NCBI GenBank assembly: GCA_049324115.1
Contig: JBMOMN010000036.1
Location: 1-64,000 of the forward strand
Length of the DNA stretch: 64,000 nucleotides
Origin: UBA5796 sp040752455
Lineage (GTDB): Bacteria > Chloroflexota > Anaerolineae > Anaerolineales > Villigracilaceae
Direction: 5' to 3'
Part shown: positions 56,196 through 64,000 of the stretch, piece by piece
Layout: each line of letters begins with the position of its first letter
Position numbering within the stretch: position 1 is the first letter of the stretch
Position numbers and translations under genes: made by a program
The notes under the pieces: generated by a model
Told to the model about the DNA's origin: nothing
What the model saw: the letters and a program-made list of their open reading frames with translations, nothing else
Database searches by the model: none

Positions 56196-56520
56196 TAGTT
56201 ATGAAACGACCATACTGGTACTCAAACAGGCTCTGGAGCAACTGGATAAGTCTTTAGGGCTACAACACACCCTTCGCGGAGGTGTATCTTTAGCCGGCAG
56301 CAATAGCGATCAAACTCTTGAAGCGGCAGCGTCCGAATCGCTTTTCGACAGGATCAGCGAAGAAGACCTGTTCAACCAACTCGTCCAGTTGATTGGAGGC
56401 GACCGGAACATTTCGAACCAGTTGATCGCACGGGAGCAGAATAAATATCCGGGTGAAGCGCGAAAAGAATCCATCGCCCGCGTCCTCGCCCGGCTTCTGA
56501 AAAACCGTCGGCAAAGGTAA
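56179..56520 (+). CDS. Small helical protein of the SPFH-like operon
   Basis: A 113-residue soluble protein whose ATG (after AGAGGA) overlaps the end of SPFH-like gene 2 by 17 bases. It is mostly acidic helix, with a basic C-terminal tail (Arg-Val-Leu-Ala-Arg-Leu-Leu-Lys-Asn-Arg-Arg). No family was recognised; overlap and conserved order with its neighbours would suggest an adaptor. Confidence 0.6.
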   Translation: MSTDSNSYETTILVLKQALEQLDKSLGLQHTLRGGVSLAGSNSDQTLEAAASESLFDRISEEDLFNQLVQLIGGDRNISNQLIAREQNKYPGEARKESIARVLARLLKNRRQR

Positions 56521-56526
56521 GGGGCC

Positions 56527-57483
56527 ATGCCTCCCTCCCTCCCCCTCTCCTCCCCCGACTCTCCCGTGCTCGTCATCGGCTCGTCCGGTATAGACGTGAT
56601 CGGCCGCCTCGAAGCGGACCTGAATTCCGGCTCGTCCAATTCGGCCCGCATCCGCCGCTCGTATGGAGGGGTGGCCCGCAACATCTCCGAGAACCTGGCC
56701 CGGCTGGGGCAACCCGTCCGCCTGTTGACCGTCGCCGGGAACGACCCCACCGGGGAGGATATGCTCGAATACACCCGGGCCGCCGGGGTGGACATCTCTG
56801 CCGTGCTCCGCACCGGCGACTTCCCCACCGGTTATTACATGGGCGTGCTCAACAACCGCGGCCTGCTCGAATACGCCGTGGACGACATGCGCCTGATGTC
56901 CACCCTGACCGGCGACACCCTGCGCCAGCACGAAACACTTTTCAAAGACGCCGGGATGGTCGTCCTGGACGCCAACCTGCCCGACGCTGCCCTGCGGACG
57001 GCTTTCAGCCTGGCGCGCAAGGCCAGGGTCCCGGTCTGCGCCGACCCGGCCTCGGTGCGGCTGGCCCACAAACTGACCCGCTACATCCCCCGCATCTTCC
57101 TCACCACACCCAACAGCCTCGAAGCCGGCATCCTGACCGGTAAGGCCTTCGACCCCTCCGACCGCAAATCTGCCCTGGACGCCGCCCGGATGCTCGTCAG
57201 CCAGGGGGTCAGCATCGTGCTCATCACCCTGGCCGAATTCGGCGTGGTCTACGCCACCTCCGAGACCAGCGGCCACATCCCGGCCATCCGCACCCGCATC
57301 ATTGACCCGACCGGCGCCGGGGACGCCCTGACCGCGGCCGTCATCTTCTCCCTGCTCAACGACATCGAACTCGACGACGCCATCCGCCTGGGCGTGGCCG
57401 CCGCCTCGCTCACCCTGCGGCACACCGGCACGGTTTACCCCGGCCTGTCGCTCGAAAAACTCTACGACCAGCTCCCCACCTGA
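56527..57483 (+). CDS. psuK: Pseudouridine kinase (PfkB family)
   Basis: A 318-residue PfkB-fold sugar kinase with Gly-Gly-Val-Ala-Arg-Asn-Ile near the N-terminus and the catalytic Asp-Pro-Thr-Gly-Ala-Gly-Asp-Ala. The directly following psuG gene identifies the substrate: pseudouridine is phosphorylated to its 5'-phosphate. It starts only six bases after the SPFH-like operon, so may be co-transcribed with it. Confidence 0.9.
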   Translation: MPPSLPLSSPDSPVLVIGSSGIDVIGRLEADLNSGSSNSARIRRSYGGVARNISENLARLGQPVRLLTVAGNDPTGEDMLEYTRAAGVDISAVLRTGDFPTGYYMGVLNNRGLLEYAVDDMRLMSTLTGDTLRQHETLFKDAGMVVLDANLPDAALRTAFSLARKARVPVCADPASVRLAHKLTRYIPRIFLTTPNSLEAGILTGKAFDPSDRKSALDAARMLVSQGVSIVLITLAEFGVVYATSETSGHIPAIRTRIIDPTGAGDALTAAVIFSLLNDIELDDAIRLGVAAASLTLRHTGTVYPGLSLEKLYDQLPT

Positions 57484-57487
57484 CCCC

Positions 57488-58423
57488 ATGTCCACACCCG
57501 AAAACCAGTTGTTCAACATCCTGCCCAACGTCAAGCGCGCCCTCGACCTGAAACTCCCGGTCGTGGCGCTCGAATCGACCGTCATCACCCATGGATTGCC
57601 CAAACCCCAGAACCTGTCGCTGGCCCTGGATATGGAACAGGCCGTCCGCAGCGAGGGCGGCACCCCGGCCACGATCGCCCTGCTCGCCGGGAAGATCCGC
57701 ATCGGCCTGACCGAAAGCGACCTGGACAAGCTGGCTGCCGCGCCGGACCCGGTCAAGGTCAGCCGCCGGGACTTTGCCGCGGCGCTCTCGAAAGGTTCCA
57801 GCGGCGGCACCACCGTCGCCGGGACGATGTTCGCGGCCCACAAAGTCGGCATCCAGGTCTTCGCCACAGGCGGGATCGGCGGTGTCCACCGCGACAGCCG
57901 CTGGGACGTCTCGACCGACCTGCAAGCCCTGGCTGACACACCCATGATCGTGGTCTGCGCCGGGGCCAAGTCCATCCTCGACCTGCCCGCCACGCTCGAA
58001 GTCCTCGAAACCCTGGGCGTCCCCGTCGTCGGCTACCAGACGGACGATTTCCCCGCCTTTTACTCCCGCGAAAGCGGATTGAAGGTCAGCGCCCGCTGCG
58101 ACTCGCCGGGGGAGATCGCCGGGTTCGCCAAAACCCACTGGGACCTGGGCCAGCAGAGCGCCGTCCTGGTGGCGCAGCCCGTCCCGGCCAACGCGGCCAT
58201 CCCCAAGTCCGAGATTGACCCGCACATCGAAGCCGCCCTGGCCAAAGCCAAAAAAGACGGGATAAAAGGGCCGGCCGTCACGCCTTTCCTTCTATCCCAG
58301 GTCAAGGAACTGAGCGGGGGCCGGGCCATGCAGGCCAATTTAGCCTTGCTGCTCAACAACGCCCAGCTTGCGGCCCAGATCGCCAAAGCCCTGGCCGCCG
58401 GGCAAAGGGAACGGATCATCTAA
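57488..58423 (+). CDS. psuG: Pseudouridine-5'-phosphate glycosidase
   Basis: A 311-residue PsuG: Glu-Ser-Thr-Val-Ile-Thr-His-Gly-Leu-Pro, Gly-Gly-Thr-Thr-Val-Ala-Gly-Thr-Met, Phe-Ala-Thr-Gly-Gly-Ile-Gly-Gly-Val-His-Arg and Val-Cys-Ala-Gly-Ala-Lys-Ser are the active-site motifs. It splits pseudouridine 5'-phosphate to uracil and ribose 5-phosphate, salvaging modified RNA. It begins four bases after psuK. Confidence 0.96.
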   Translation: MSTPENQLFNILPNVKRALDLKLPVVALESTVITHGLPKPQNLSLALDMEQAVRSEGGTPATIALLAGKIRIGLTESDLDKLAAAPDPVKVSRRDFAAALSKGSSGGTTVAGTMFAAHKVGIQVFATGGIGGVHRDSRWDVSTDLQALADTPMIVVCAGAKSILDLPATLEVLETLGVPVVGYQTDDFPAFYSRESGLKVSARCDSPGEIAGFAKTHWDLGQQSAVLVAQPVPANAAIPKSEIDPHIEAALAKAKKDGIKGPAVTPFLLSQVKELSGGRAMQANLALLLNNAQLAAQIAKALAAGQRERII

Positions 58424-58433
58424 CAGATTAATA

Positions 58434-58602
58434 GGGGGTGCAAGCTTTAGCTTGCCGGTTCCCAGCGGACTGAAGCTCTCAGCAGACTGAAGCCCTTAGC
58501 GGACTGAAGCCCTTAGCGGACTGAAGCCCTTAGCGGACTGAAGCCCTTAGCGGACTGAAGTCCGCACTCCAATTCAACCTGGAGTGCAGGCTTCAGCCTG
58601 CG
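58434..58602 (+). repeat. Cloverleaf-like repeat with a 17-mer expansion
   Basis: GGGGTGC and GCACTCC (58564-58570) close an element holding GCAAGCTTTAGCTTGC and six tandem copies of AGCGGACTGAAGCCCTT (58464-58565; the last ends AGTCCGC, completing a hairpin). A second short palindrome, GGAGTGCAGGCTTCAGCCTGC, lies at 58581-58601. Same family as 18702 and 34387. Confidence 0.85.
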
Positions 58603-58622
58603 AGATGAAAAATTGGGGGATT

Positions 58623-59117
58623 TTAGCCGGATTGGGTCAACTGCCTGAACATTTGCTCCGGCATCTGCACCGCGACCACCTCGCCCCGCACCGTGACCTC
58701 GCCGTTGGCGATGATCCACTCCTCGACCACCACCTTGCGCCCCTTGAGTTCCTTCACCCGCCCGCGGATCTCCAGCGGGACGCCCAGCGGGGTCGGCTTG
58801 AGATAGGTGACGTTCAGATTGCCGGTGACGAAACGCAGCGGGGGTTCGGTATCCATCCCGCGGCCCTCGGCGCGGTAAGCCGCCGCGGCCGCCGTCCCCG
58901 TGCCGTGACAGTCCACCAGCGAGGCCAGCAGCCCGCCATAGACGAAACCGGGGATGGCAATGTGGTAGGGTTGGGGCGTGAAAAAAGCCACCGATTCGTC
59001 CGGGTTGGCTTCGTCCCAGCGGCTTTTGATCTGGTGGCCCCGCTCGTTCAGGCGGCCGCAGCCGTAGCAATGGGCGGTGTCGTCGGGGTAGTGGTCCTGG
59101 AAGGCTTTGGTGGTCAT
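58623..59117 (-). CDS. Hotdog-fold acyl-CoA thioesterase (PaaI-like)
   Basis: A 164-residue protein from ATG 59117 with AGGAGA upstream. Cys-Tyr-Gly-Cys-Gly near the N-terminus, then Gly-Phe-Val-Tyr-Gly-Gly-Leu-Leu-Ala-Ser-Leu-Val-Asp-Cys-His-Gly (active-site helix) and Leu-Asn-Val-Thr-Tyr-Leu-Lys-Pro-Thr-Pro are typical of PaaI/YbgC-type hotdog enzymes. It hydrolyses acyl-CoA or acyl-ACP; substrate unknown. Confidence 0.85.
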   Translation of the reverse strand: MTTKAFQDHYPDDTAHCYGCGRLNERGHQIKSRWDEANPDESVAFFTPQPYHIAIPGFVYGGLLASLVDCHGTGTAAAAAYRAEGRGMDTEPPLRFVTGNLNVTYLKPTPLGVPLEIRGRVKELKGRKVVVEEWIIANGEVTVRGEVVAVQMPEQMFRQLTQSG

Positions 59118-59125
59118 CGAATCTC

Positions 59126-60058
59126 CTAAGGCGAAGTGGTGAGGGTTGGGAGCCGGGTGTGCGTCGGCGTGGGCGTGCGGGAGGGCGTCGGCGAGAGGGT
59201 GGGCGAGGGCGTGATCGAAGGAGTCGGGGTCAGGGAGGGGGTGCGGGTCGTCGAGGGGGTGATGCTCGGGATCGGGGTCCGGCTGGGGGTCAGGGTCGGC
59301 GGATCGCCTTCGAGGATGAAGCGCCCGACCACTTTCCATTCCAGCCCGACGAAAATTTGCACCTCGTAAGTGCCCGGCAGCCACTGGTCGGGCGAGGGCG
59401 CCCATTCGGTGTAACCGTAGCCGCCGGTCGAACCGTCCCAGGGATTGGTCTCGAAGTGGACGAGTTGCCCGTCACGGAACCAGAGCGCGGTCCATTGCGA
59501 GCCGGGGATCATGTCGGTGTAGGAGAACAGTCCGTACATGCGCTGGATCGGGTTCTGGAAGACCGTCGCCGGGTTGACCGGCTGGTAATTCCCGTCGAAA
59601 GCCAGGGCGAATTGCAGCGGGCTGAAGACCGAAGCCGGGTTGGGCGTGACCACGCTCGTGAACAGGGCCTCGACCGAGACCGGCAAGAACGGCGTGGGCG
59701 TGATCGTCGGCGTCTCGGTAACGAGGGGAGTGTTCGTATTTTCGGAGGTCAGGGTGATGGTTGGCGTGAGGGTGATCGTCCCGGTCGTGGAGGCGGTGGG
59801 CAAGATGGACGGGGTCGGGGTGACGGGGAAGAAGCGGTACGCCACCGGACGCCCGTACTGGGCGAAGACAAAAGAAAAGCCGGCCATGAACAGCCCCAGC
59901 CAGATCATCCGCCAGCCGCGCGTGACCTGCTGCTGGCGCAGGCGGAAATACGCCAGGTCACGGCCCCGTTTGATGCGCCGCAAACCCAGCCAGGCCGACA
60001 AAACGCCCCCCAGGGCAGCCATGACGATGATCGCTTGAATGCCTGCGTTTACATCCAT
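59126..60058 (-). CDS. Membrane-anchored protein with Thr/Pro-rich stalks
   Basis: A 310-residue protein: two N-terminal helices (about 7-25 and 50-68), a Thr/Pro-rich stalk, a folded extracellular domain rich in aromatic residues (about 125-255), and a second low-complexity tail of Pro/Ser/Thr repeats. Such stalks are common in Anaerolineae surface proteins. TATAAT lies seven bases before the ATG, so it is probably leaderless. No family was recognised. Confidence 0.75.
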   Translation of the reverse strand: MDVNAGIQAIIVMAALGGVLSAWLGLRRIKRGRDLAYFRLRQQQVTRGWRMIWLGLFMAGFSFVFAQYGRPVAYRFFPVTPTPSILPTASTTGTITLTPTITLTSENTNTPLVTETPTITPTPFLPVSVEALFTSVVTPNPASVFSPLQFALAFDGNYQPVNPATVFQNPIQRMYGLFSYTDMIPGSQWTALWFRDGQLVHFETNPWDGSTGGYGYTEWAPSPDQWLPGTYEVQIFVGLEWKVVGRFILEGDPPTLTPSRTPIPSITPSTTRTPSLTPTPSITPSPTLSPTPSRTPTPTHTRLPTLTTSP

Positions 60059-60065
60059 GGGCGTG

Positions 60066-60071
60066 ATTATA
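60066..60071 (-). promoter_or_regulatory. -10 box placing the transcript start at the ATG (leaderless)
   Basis: TATAAT on the reverse strand ends seven bases before the ATG at 60058. A start site at the usual distance would coincide with the start codon. Confidence 0.6.
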
Positions 60072-60124
60072 GCATTGACTGCCCGGCGGCTGAATTTTTA
60101 CCCCGCCCCCAACGACTCGCGGGG

Positions 60125-60493
60125 TCAACCCGCCTGCAGGATGCGCGTCCGGGTGATGAACAGCAAGCCGAGCAGGGCCAGGTTCAGGGCCAGGAAGACC
60201 GCGTCCACCGCCCCGAACTGGTCCATGATGGATACGACGATAATGAGCGCCACGTACAGGATGGCGAAGAAGAACACCTGCCGGCTGGCTGTCGCGATCC
60301 TGAAGCCGAACCACAGCATCAGGCCCCCGTTGATGAGCATCAAAACGGCATACACCCAGCGCCAGATGGCGGGGTCTGCGCCGCTGGCGGCCTGGACCAG
60401 GCTGGCGATCCCGAAAGCCAGCCAGATGACGGCATTGACCAGGAACAGCCCGCGGGTGGCTTTGAGCAGGGTTTCGATATTGTCTTTTTGCAT
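60125..60493 (-). CDS. Four-helix small membrane protein, unknown
   Basis: A 122-residue protein with about four membrane helices and a basic cytoplasmic patch. AAGGAGTTG precedes the ATG. It resembles DUF-type integral membrane proteins without a known activity. It may be co-transcribed with the stalk protein downstream, though 66 bases and a -10 box lie between. Confidence 0.7.
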   Translation of the reverse strand: MQKDNIETLLKATRGLFLVNAVIWLAFGIASLVQAASGADPAIWRWVYAVLMLINGGLMLWFGFRIATASRQVFFFAILYVALIIVVSIMDQFGAVDAVFLALNLALLGLLFITRTRILQAG

Positions 60494-60981
60494 CGCAACT
60501 CCTTTTGTGCAGGTTTATTTTACACAATTTTCTCCGGCGAGAAATACCCGATAAACCAACACGGAAGGCACTACTCCTACGTGAATACCCCAAACCTTTG
60601 CCGCGGATTCGCTATCGCACAACTAAATTCTTTGCCGCGGATTGCGCTAATTAACGCGGATCATTCAAGAAAAATTAGCGAGTCCGCTGCAAAAACCTTT
60701 TGAAACACGAAGGAACACAACACCTGCCCTCCCACTCCGCTGCGCTTCGGGGACTATCGTGGCGGGCGGTGCCAGGGAGTCAACGAAGGAAAATCTTTAC
60801 GGCAAGGCGCTTTTCCCCTTTGAGAGCCTTCGTGTTACTTTGTGTTTAGGCTCGTTCCCGTTTGTTGCGGAAGAGCCTAAAAGGTTTTCTCTGTAGATTC
60901 TGTGATCTCACTGGTGAATAAATGGGCGACCCCACCAAATGCCAGAGAGCCAAAAAACCAAACCTGTGGTAAAACCATCCC
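60494..60981. other. 488-bp intergenic region of decayed repeats
   Basis: Contains two TTTGCCGCGGATT words (about 60596 and 60640), a GCTGCGCTTCGGGG word also found inside hemW (about 28993), and the inverted copy of the 2.5-kb repeat (60781-60880). No gene, tRNA or clear promoter is visible until a short purine-poor leader before the kinase ATG. Confidence 0.6.
60781..60880 (-). repeat. Dispersed repeat, copy 2 (inverted partner of 2516-2613)
   Basis: Its reverse complement aligns with 2516-2613, including the GGCTCTTCCG hairpin and the AAGCGCCTTGCCG block. The pair lies 58 kb apart in opposite orientation. Confidence 0.75.
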
Positions 60982-61842
60982 ATGCCCGAACTCGTCTTCC
61001 TCAAACTCGGCGGCTCGCTGATCACCGACAAGACCCGCCCCTACACCCCCCGTCTCGACGTTTTGGCCCACCTGGCCGCCCAGATCGCCGCCTCCAACGT
61101 GCGGATGGTGCTGGGGCACGGCTCCGGGTCGTTTGGGCATACCGCAGCGAAGGCGTACAGGACGAGGGAGGGAACCCCAACCCCCGACCCCCACCGGCCT
61201 ATCGGCCACCTCCCCCAAATTCGGACGAACCCCGGTCCGATTTTTGGGGAGGCCGGGAGGAGGTCATATTGGCACGGCTTCGGCGAAGTCTGGTTCCAGG
61301 CCTCGGCGCTGAACCGGCACGTGATCGAGGCGCTACACGCAGCCGGGGTTTCGACGATGACCTTCCCGCCCTCCGCGGGCGTGACGGCGCGGGATGGGCG
61401 GATCACCGCCTGGGAGCTGACTCCCCTGCGCCGCGCCCTGGAGGCGGGCCTGCTGCCCGTTATCTATGGCGACGTGGCCTTCGACGAAGTGCGCGGCGGG
61501 ACGATCCTCTCGACCGAGGAGCTGTTCCTCCACCTGGCGCGGGAACTCCGTCCGGGGCGGGTTTTGCTGGCAGGGCTTGAGGAGGCGGTTTGGGCCGATT
61601 TCCCGGCGCGCAGGCTTCGGGTCCGGCACGTGACGCCCGGCTCGTTCGACGAGATCCGCCGGGGGGTTGGGCAGGCCGCCGGCGCGGACGTCACCGGCGG
61701 GATGGAGTCCAAAGTCAAGGAAATGCTGGCCCTGGCGCAGGAGATCCCGGGGCTGACCGCGCAGATCTTCTCCGGCGAAATCCCCGGAAACCTGGCCAAG
61801 GTTTTGCAGGGAGAAGTGCTCGGGACGCTTATCTCGGCCTGA
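60982..61842 (+). CDS. Isopentenyl phosphate kinase
   Basis: A 286-residue amino-acid-kinase-fold protein with Lys-Leu-Gly-Gly-Ser-Leu-Ile-Thr-Asp-Lys at the N-terminus and Gly-His-Gly-Ser-Gly-Ser-Phe-Gly-His, the IPK signature including its catalytic His. It phosphorylates isopentenyl phosphate to the diphosphate, as in alternative mevalonate pathways of archaea and Chloroflexota. Residues about 61-92 (61164-61256) are a Pro/Thr/Gly-rich insertion encoded by a palindromic element, between the signature and the next helix; enzyme activity may or may not survive it. Confidence 0.85.
   Translation: MPELVFLKLGGSLITDKTRPYTPRLDVLAHLAAQIAASNVRMVLGHGSGSFGHTAAKAYRTREGTPTPDPHRPIGHLPQIRTNPGPIFGEAGRRSYWHGFGEVWFQASALNRHVIEALHAAGVSTMTFPPSAGVTARDGRITAWELTPLRRALEAGLLPVIYGDVAFDEVRGGTILSTEELFLHLARELRPGRVLLAGLEEAVWADFPARRLRVRHVTPGSFDEIRRGVGQAAGADVTGGMESKVKEMLALAQEIPGLTAQIFSGEIPGNLAKVLQGEVLGTLISA
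61164..61256 (+). repeat. Palindromic element inserted in the kinase gene
   Basis: CCCCAAATTCGGAC (61213-61226) faces GTCCGATTTTTGGGG (61235-61249); C-rich words precede it. The reading frame stays open through it. Confidence 0.6.
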
Positions 61843-61954
61843 TCTGCCGCAAATTGTGACGAATATTACAAGAAAGAGGGACAGAAATCTATTGCGTAAT
61901 TCCCAAAAATCGTCAAAAATAGTAGGGTATCTAATCCCACATGGAGATGACTTG

Positions 61955-63859
61955 ATGACACGAAAATTCACCCCCACCCCATTGACACTTTTGAACCCTG
62001 TGCCCTCCGATATCGAAATTGCGCAGGCCGGAACGCTGAAACCCATCACCCTGATCGCCGAGGAACTCGGCATCGAATTGGACGAGCTTGAACTCTTTGG
62101 CCCTTACAAAGCCAAGATCAAGCTCGAAATTTTGGAGCGGCTCAAAGACCGCCCGGACGGCAAGTACATTGACGTGACCGCCATCACCCCCACCCCGCTG
62201 GGCGAAGGCAAGACCACCACGACCGTGGGCGTTTCCCAGGCGCTTGGGGCGCATTTGGGCAAGAACGTGATGACGGTCATCCGCCAGCCCTCGCAGGGGC
62301 CGACGTTTGGGATCAAGGGCGGCGCGGCCGGCGGCGGGTACAGCCAGATCATCCCGATGGAAGATTTCAACCTGCACCTGACCGGCGACATCCACGCCAT
62401 CACCGCCGCCCACAACCTGTGCGCCGCCGCCCTGGACGCCCGCATCATGCACGAGGCGAAGACCCCGGACGACGAGAAACTCTTCGACGCCCTCTGCCCG
62501 CCCGACAAAAAGGGCAACCGCAAGTTCTCCCCCTCGATGCTGCGCCGCTTGAAGAAACTCGGCATCGCCAAGACCGACCCGAACGACCTGACCCCCGAAG
62601 AGCGTTCCCGCTTCGCCCGCCTCGACATTGACTACAGCGGCGTGCAGTGGCGGCGCGTGATTGACATCAACGACCGCATGTTGCGCGAGATCCAGGTGGG
62701 GCTGGGCAAGGAAGAAGCCGGGTTCGAGCACAGTTCCGGCTACGACATCACCGTGGCCTCCGAGATCATGGCCATCCTGGCCCTGACCACCGACCTGGCC
62801 GACATGCGCGAGCGCCTGGGCCGGATGGTGGTCGCCATCAATCGCAAGGGCGAAGCCGTCACCGCCGAAGACCTGGGTGTGGCCGGCGCCATGACCGTGC
62901 TGATGAAGGATGCCATCAAGCCGAATTTGATGCAGACCCTCGAAGGCACGCCCGCCATCGTCCACGCCGGGCCGTTCGCCAACATCGCCCACGGCAACAG
63001 TTCCATCATCGCCGACAAGATCGCCCTCAAGCTGGCCGACTACGTGATCACCGAATCCGGCTTCGGCGCGGACATCGGCATGGAAAAATTCATGGACATC
63101 AAGTGCCGCTACTCCGGGCTGATCCCGCACGTGGTGGTGCTGGTCGCCACGGTGCGCGCCCTCAAGATGCACGGCGGCGGCCCGAAGGTGGTGGCCGGCA
63201 AGCCGCTGGCTCCCGAATACACCGAGGAGAACCTCGAACTGCTCGAAAAGGGCCTGCCCAACATGGTCCAGCACATCGAGAACGCCTTGAAGTTCGGCGT
63301 GAACGTGGTCGTGGCGGTCAACTCCTTCGCCACCGACACCCCCGCCGAAGTGGAAATGGTCCGCAAGGCCGCCCTCGAAGCCGGGGCGATGGACGCGGTC
63401 GTCTCACGCCACTGGATGGAAGGCGGCCAGGGCGCGGTGGCCCTGGGCGAAGCGGTCGTCAAGGCCTGCGAACAACCCAGCAGCTTCAAGTTCCTCTACG
63501 ATGCCGACCTGCCGATCAAGGAAAAGATCGAGATCATCGCCCGCGAAATCTACCGCGCCGACGGGGCAGACTACACCCCCGAAGCCGAAGCCAAGATCGA
63601 GCAATTCACCCAGCTCGGTTTCGCCAACCTGCCGCTCTGCATGGCCAAGACCCACCTGTCCTTCTCGGACCAGGCTGCGGTCAAGGGCGCGCCGCGCGGC
63701 TTCCGCGTCACCATCAGCGACATCCGCGCCAGCGTGGGGGCGGGCTTCCTCTATCCGCTGCTGGGCACGATGCGCACCATGCCCGGCCTGCCCACCCGCC
63801 CGGTCTTCTACGACGTGGACCTCGACCTCGAGACCGGCAAGGTCGTCGGGCTGTTCTAG
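61955..63859 (+). CDS. fhs: Formate-tetrahydrofolate ligase, long (eukaryote-like) form
   Basis: A 634-residue ligase from ATG 61955 (GGAGATG upstream); typical bacterial forms are about 555-560. The P-loop is Thr-Pro-Leu-Gly-Glu-Gly-Lys-Thr-Thr (80-88), followed by Gly-Ile-Lys-Gly-Gly-Ala-Ala-Gly-Gly-Gly. The extra length is mainly an insert (about 170-240) with Arg-Arg-Leu-Lys-Lys-Leu-Gly-Ile and Arg-Phe-Ala-Arg-Leu-Asp-Ile-Asp, as in the synthetase domain of C1-THF synthases. It makes 10-formyl-THF from formate, THF and ATP, for purine synthesis or a Wood-Ljungdahl methyl branch. Confidence 0.96.
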   Translation: MTRKFTPTPLTLLNPVPSDIEIAQAGTLKPITLIAEELGIELDELELFGPYKAKIKLEILERLKDRPDGKYIDVTAITPTPLGEGKTTTTVGVSQALGAHLGKNVMTVIRQPSQGPTFGIKGGAAGGGYSQIIPMEDFNLHLTGDIHAITAAHNLCAAALDARIMHEAKTPDDEKLFDALCPPDKKGNRKFSPSMLRRLKKLGIAKTDPNDLTPEERSRFARLDIDYSGVQWRRVIDINDRMLREIQVGLGKEEAGFEHSSGYDITVASEIMAILALTTDLADMRERLGRMVVAINRKGEAVTAEDLGVAGAMTVLMKDAIKPNLMQTLEGTPAIVHAGPFANIAHGNSSIIADKIALKLADYVITESGFGADIGMEKFMDIKCRYSGLIPHVVVLVATVRALKMHGGGPKVVAGKPLAPEYTEENLELLEKGLPNMVQHIENALKFGVNVVVAVNSFATDTPAEVEMVRKAALEAGAMDAVVSRHWMEGGQGAVALGEAVVKACEQPSSFKFLYDADLPIKEKIEIIAREIYRADGADYTPEAEAKIEQFTQLGFANLPLCMAKTHLSFSDQAAVKGAPRGFRVTISDIRASVGAGFLYPLLGTMRTMPGLPTRPVFYDVDLDLETGKVVGLF

Positions 63860-63869
63860 GCAACCGCAA

Positions 63870-63960
63870 CGGATTTTGAACCGGATAAACGGATGGTTGG
63901 GCAGCGGATTTAGAACCGGATAAACGGATATTGCGGGCAGCGGATTCGAGGCCGCTGCCC
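63870..63960 (+). terminator. fhs terminator with short direct repeats
   Basis: GGGCAGCGG (63935-63943) pairs with CCGCTGCCC (63952-63960). Just before it, AACCGGATAAACGGAT occurs twice in a near 36-base direct repeat. Confidence 0.7.
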
Positions 63961-63968
63961 GATTTGTA

Positions 63969-63974
63969 TATAAT
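63969..63974 (+). promoter_or_regulatory. -10 box of the last, leaderless gene
   Basis: TATAAT ends six bases before the ATG at 63981, so the transcript should begin at or next to the start codon. Confidence 0.6.
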
Positions 63975-63980
63975 GGGGAC

Positions 63981-64000
63981 ATGACAACCGATCCCGCGAC
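63981..64000 (+). CDS. Start of a gene cut by the window end
   Basis: ATG followed by codons for Thr-Thr-Asp-Pro-Ala. No ribosome site is present. The product cannot be told. Confidence 0.5.

Noticed and set aside
61856..61954. An earlier start for formate-THF ligase.
   Set aside because: The extra 33 residues are basic and unlike the family, while the ATG at 61955 has a well-spaced GGAGA.

Overview
The window is a GC-rich bacterial chromosome segment. Its gene content looks like Chloroflexota, probably Anaerolineae-like: Thr/Pro-rich secreted proteins, a KAP-NTPase/FGE fusion, an isopentenyl phosphate kinase, a fused CydDC exporter, very large multihaem cytochromes, and heavy colonisation by short palindromes and 7-base tandem repeats. 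No rRNA is present, so this placement is an inference of moderate confidence.

Layout. 1-5.2 kb: a membrane-protein tail, a cytochrome b/ferredoxin/MvhD-like/cytochrome c fusion, a lipoprotein, and an SQR-like flavoprotein with a 38-residue partner. 5.2-12.2 kb: an Rrf2-type Fe-S regulator, cytochrome bd oxidase (cydAB) and a single-chain CydDC exporter. 12.2-19 kb: rho, a LysM/M23 envelope protein, birA, a small membrane protein, gyrA (reverse) and tRNA-Leu(CAG). 19-23.1 kb (reverse): an ABC-F ATPase behind a leader-peptide attenuator, and an EF-G-like GTPase. 23.2-26.1 kb: a membrane-anchored thioredoxin with an in-frame TGA at its first active-site Cys (candidate selenoprotein), a methyltransferase, an alkaline-phosphatase-superfamily enzyme, and a frameshifted RelE/HigB-type toxin with its antitoxin. 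26.3-41.4 kb: KAP-FGE, hemW, three MFS transporters, an acyltransferase, groES, glutaredoxin, an MBL hydrolase, acyl-CoA dehydrogenase and etfBA. 41.4-51.7 kb (reverse): an electron-transfer cluster reading ferredoxin, FAD/NAD oxidoreductase, diheme-b-like membrane protein, then three cytochromes with 30, 18 and 57 CxxCH motifs by hand count. 51.8-64 kb: cold-shock protein, PHP phosphoesterase, an operon of two SPFH-like membrane proteins plus a small protein running into psuK-psuG, a thioesterase, two membrane proteins, isopentenyl phosphate kinase and formate-THF ligase.

How the genes work together. SQR, Rrf2 and cytochrome bd suggest quinone-linked sulfide oxidation with a sulfide-tolerant oxidase. 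The ferredoxin-to-multihaem cluster looks like a route carrying electrons from the cytoplasm across the membrane into polymer-like cytochromes. Acyl-CoA dehydrogenase and ETF form a second electron input. ABC-F and EF-G-like are both ribosome-acting factors.

The strongest points for follow-up are the candidate Sec-thioredoxin with its downstream hairpins, the ABC-F attenuator, the 57-haem cytochrome built from 66-residue triheme modules, and repeats (heptamer arrays, cloverleaf-like elements) that sit inside protein-coding genes without breaking frame.
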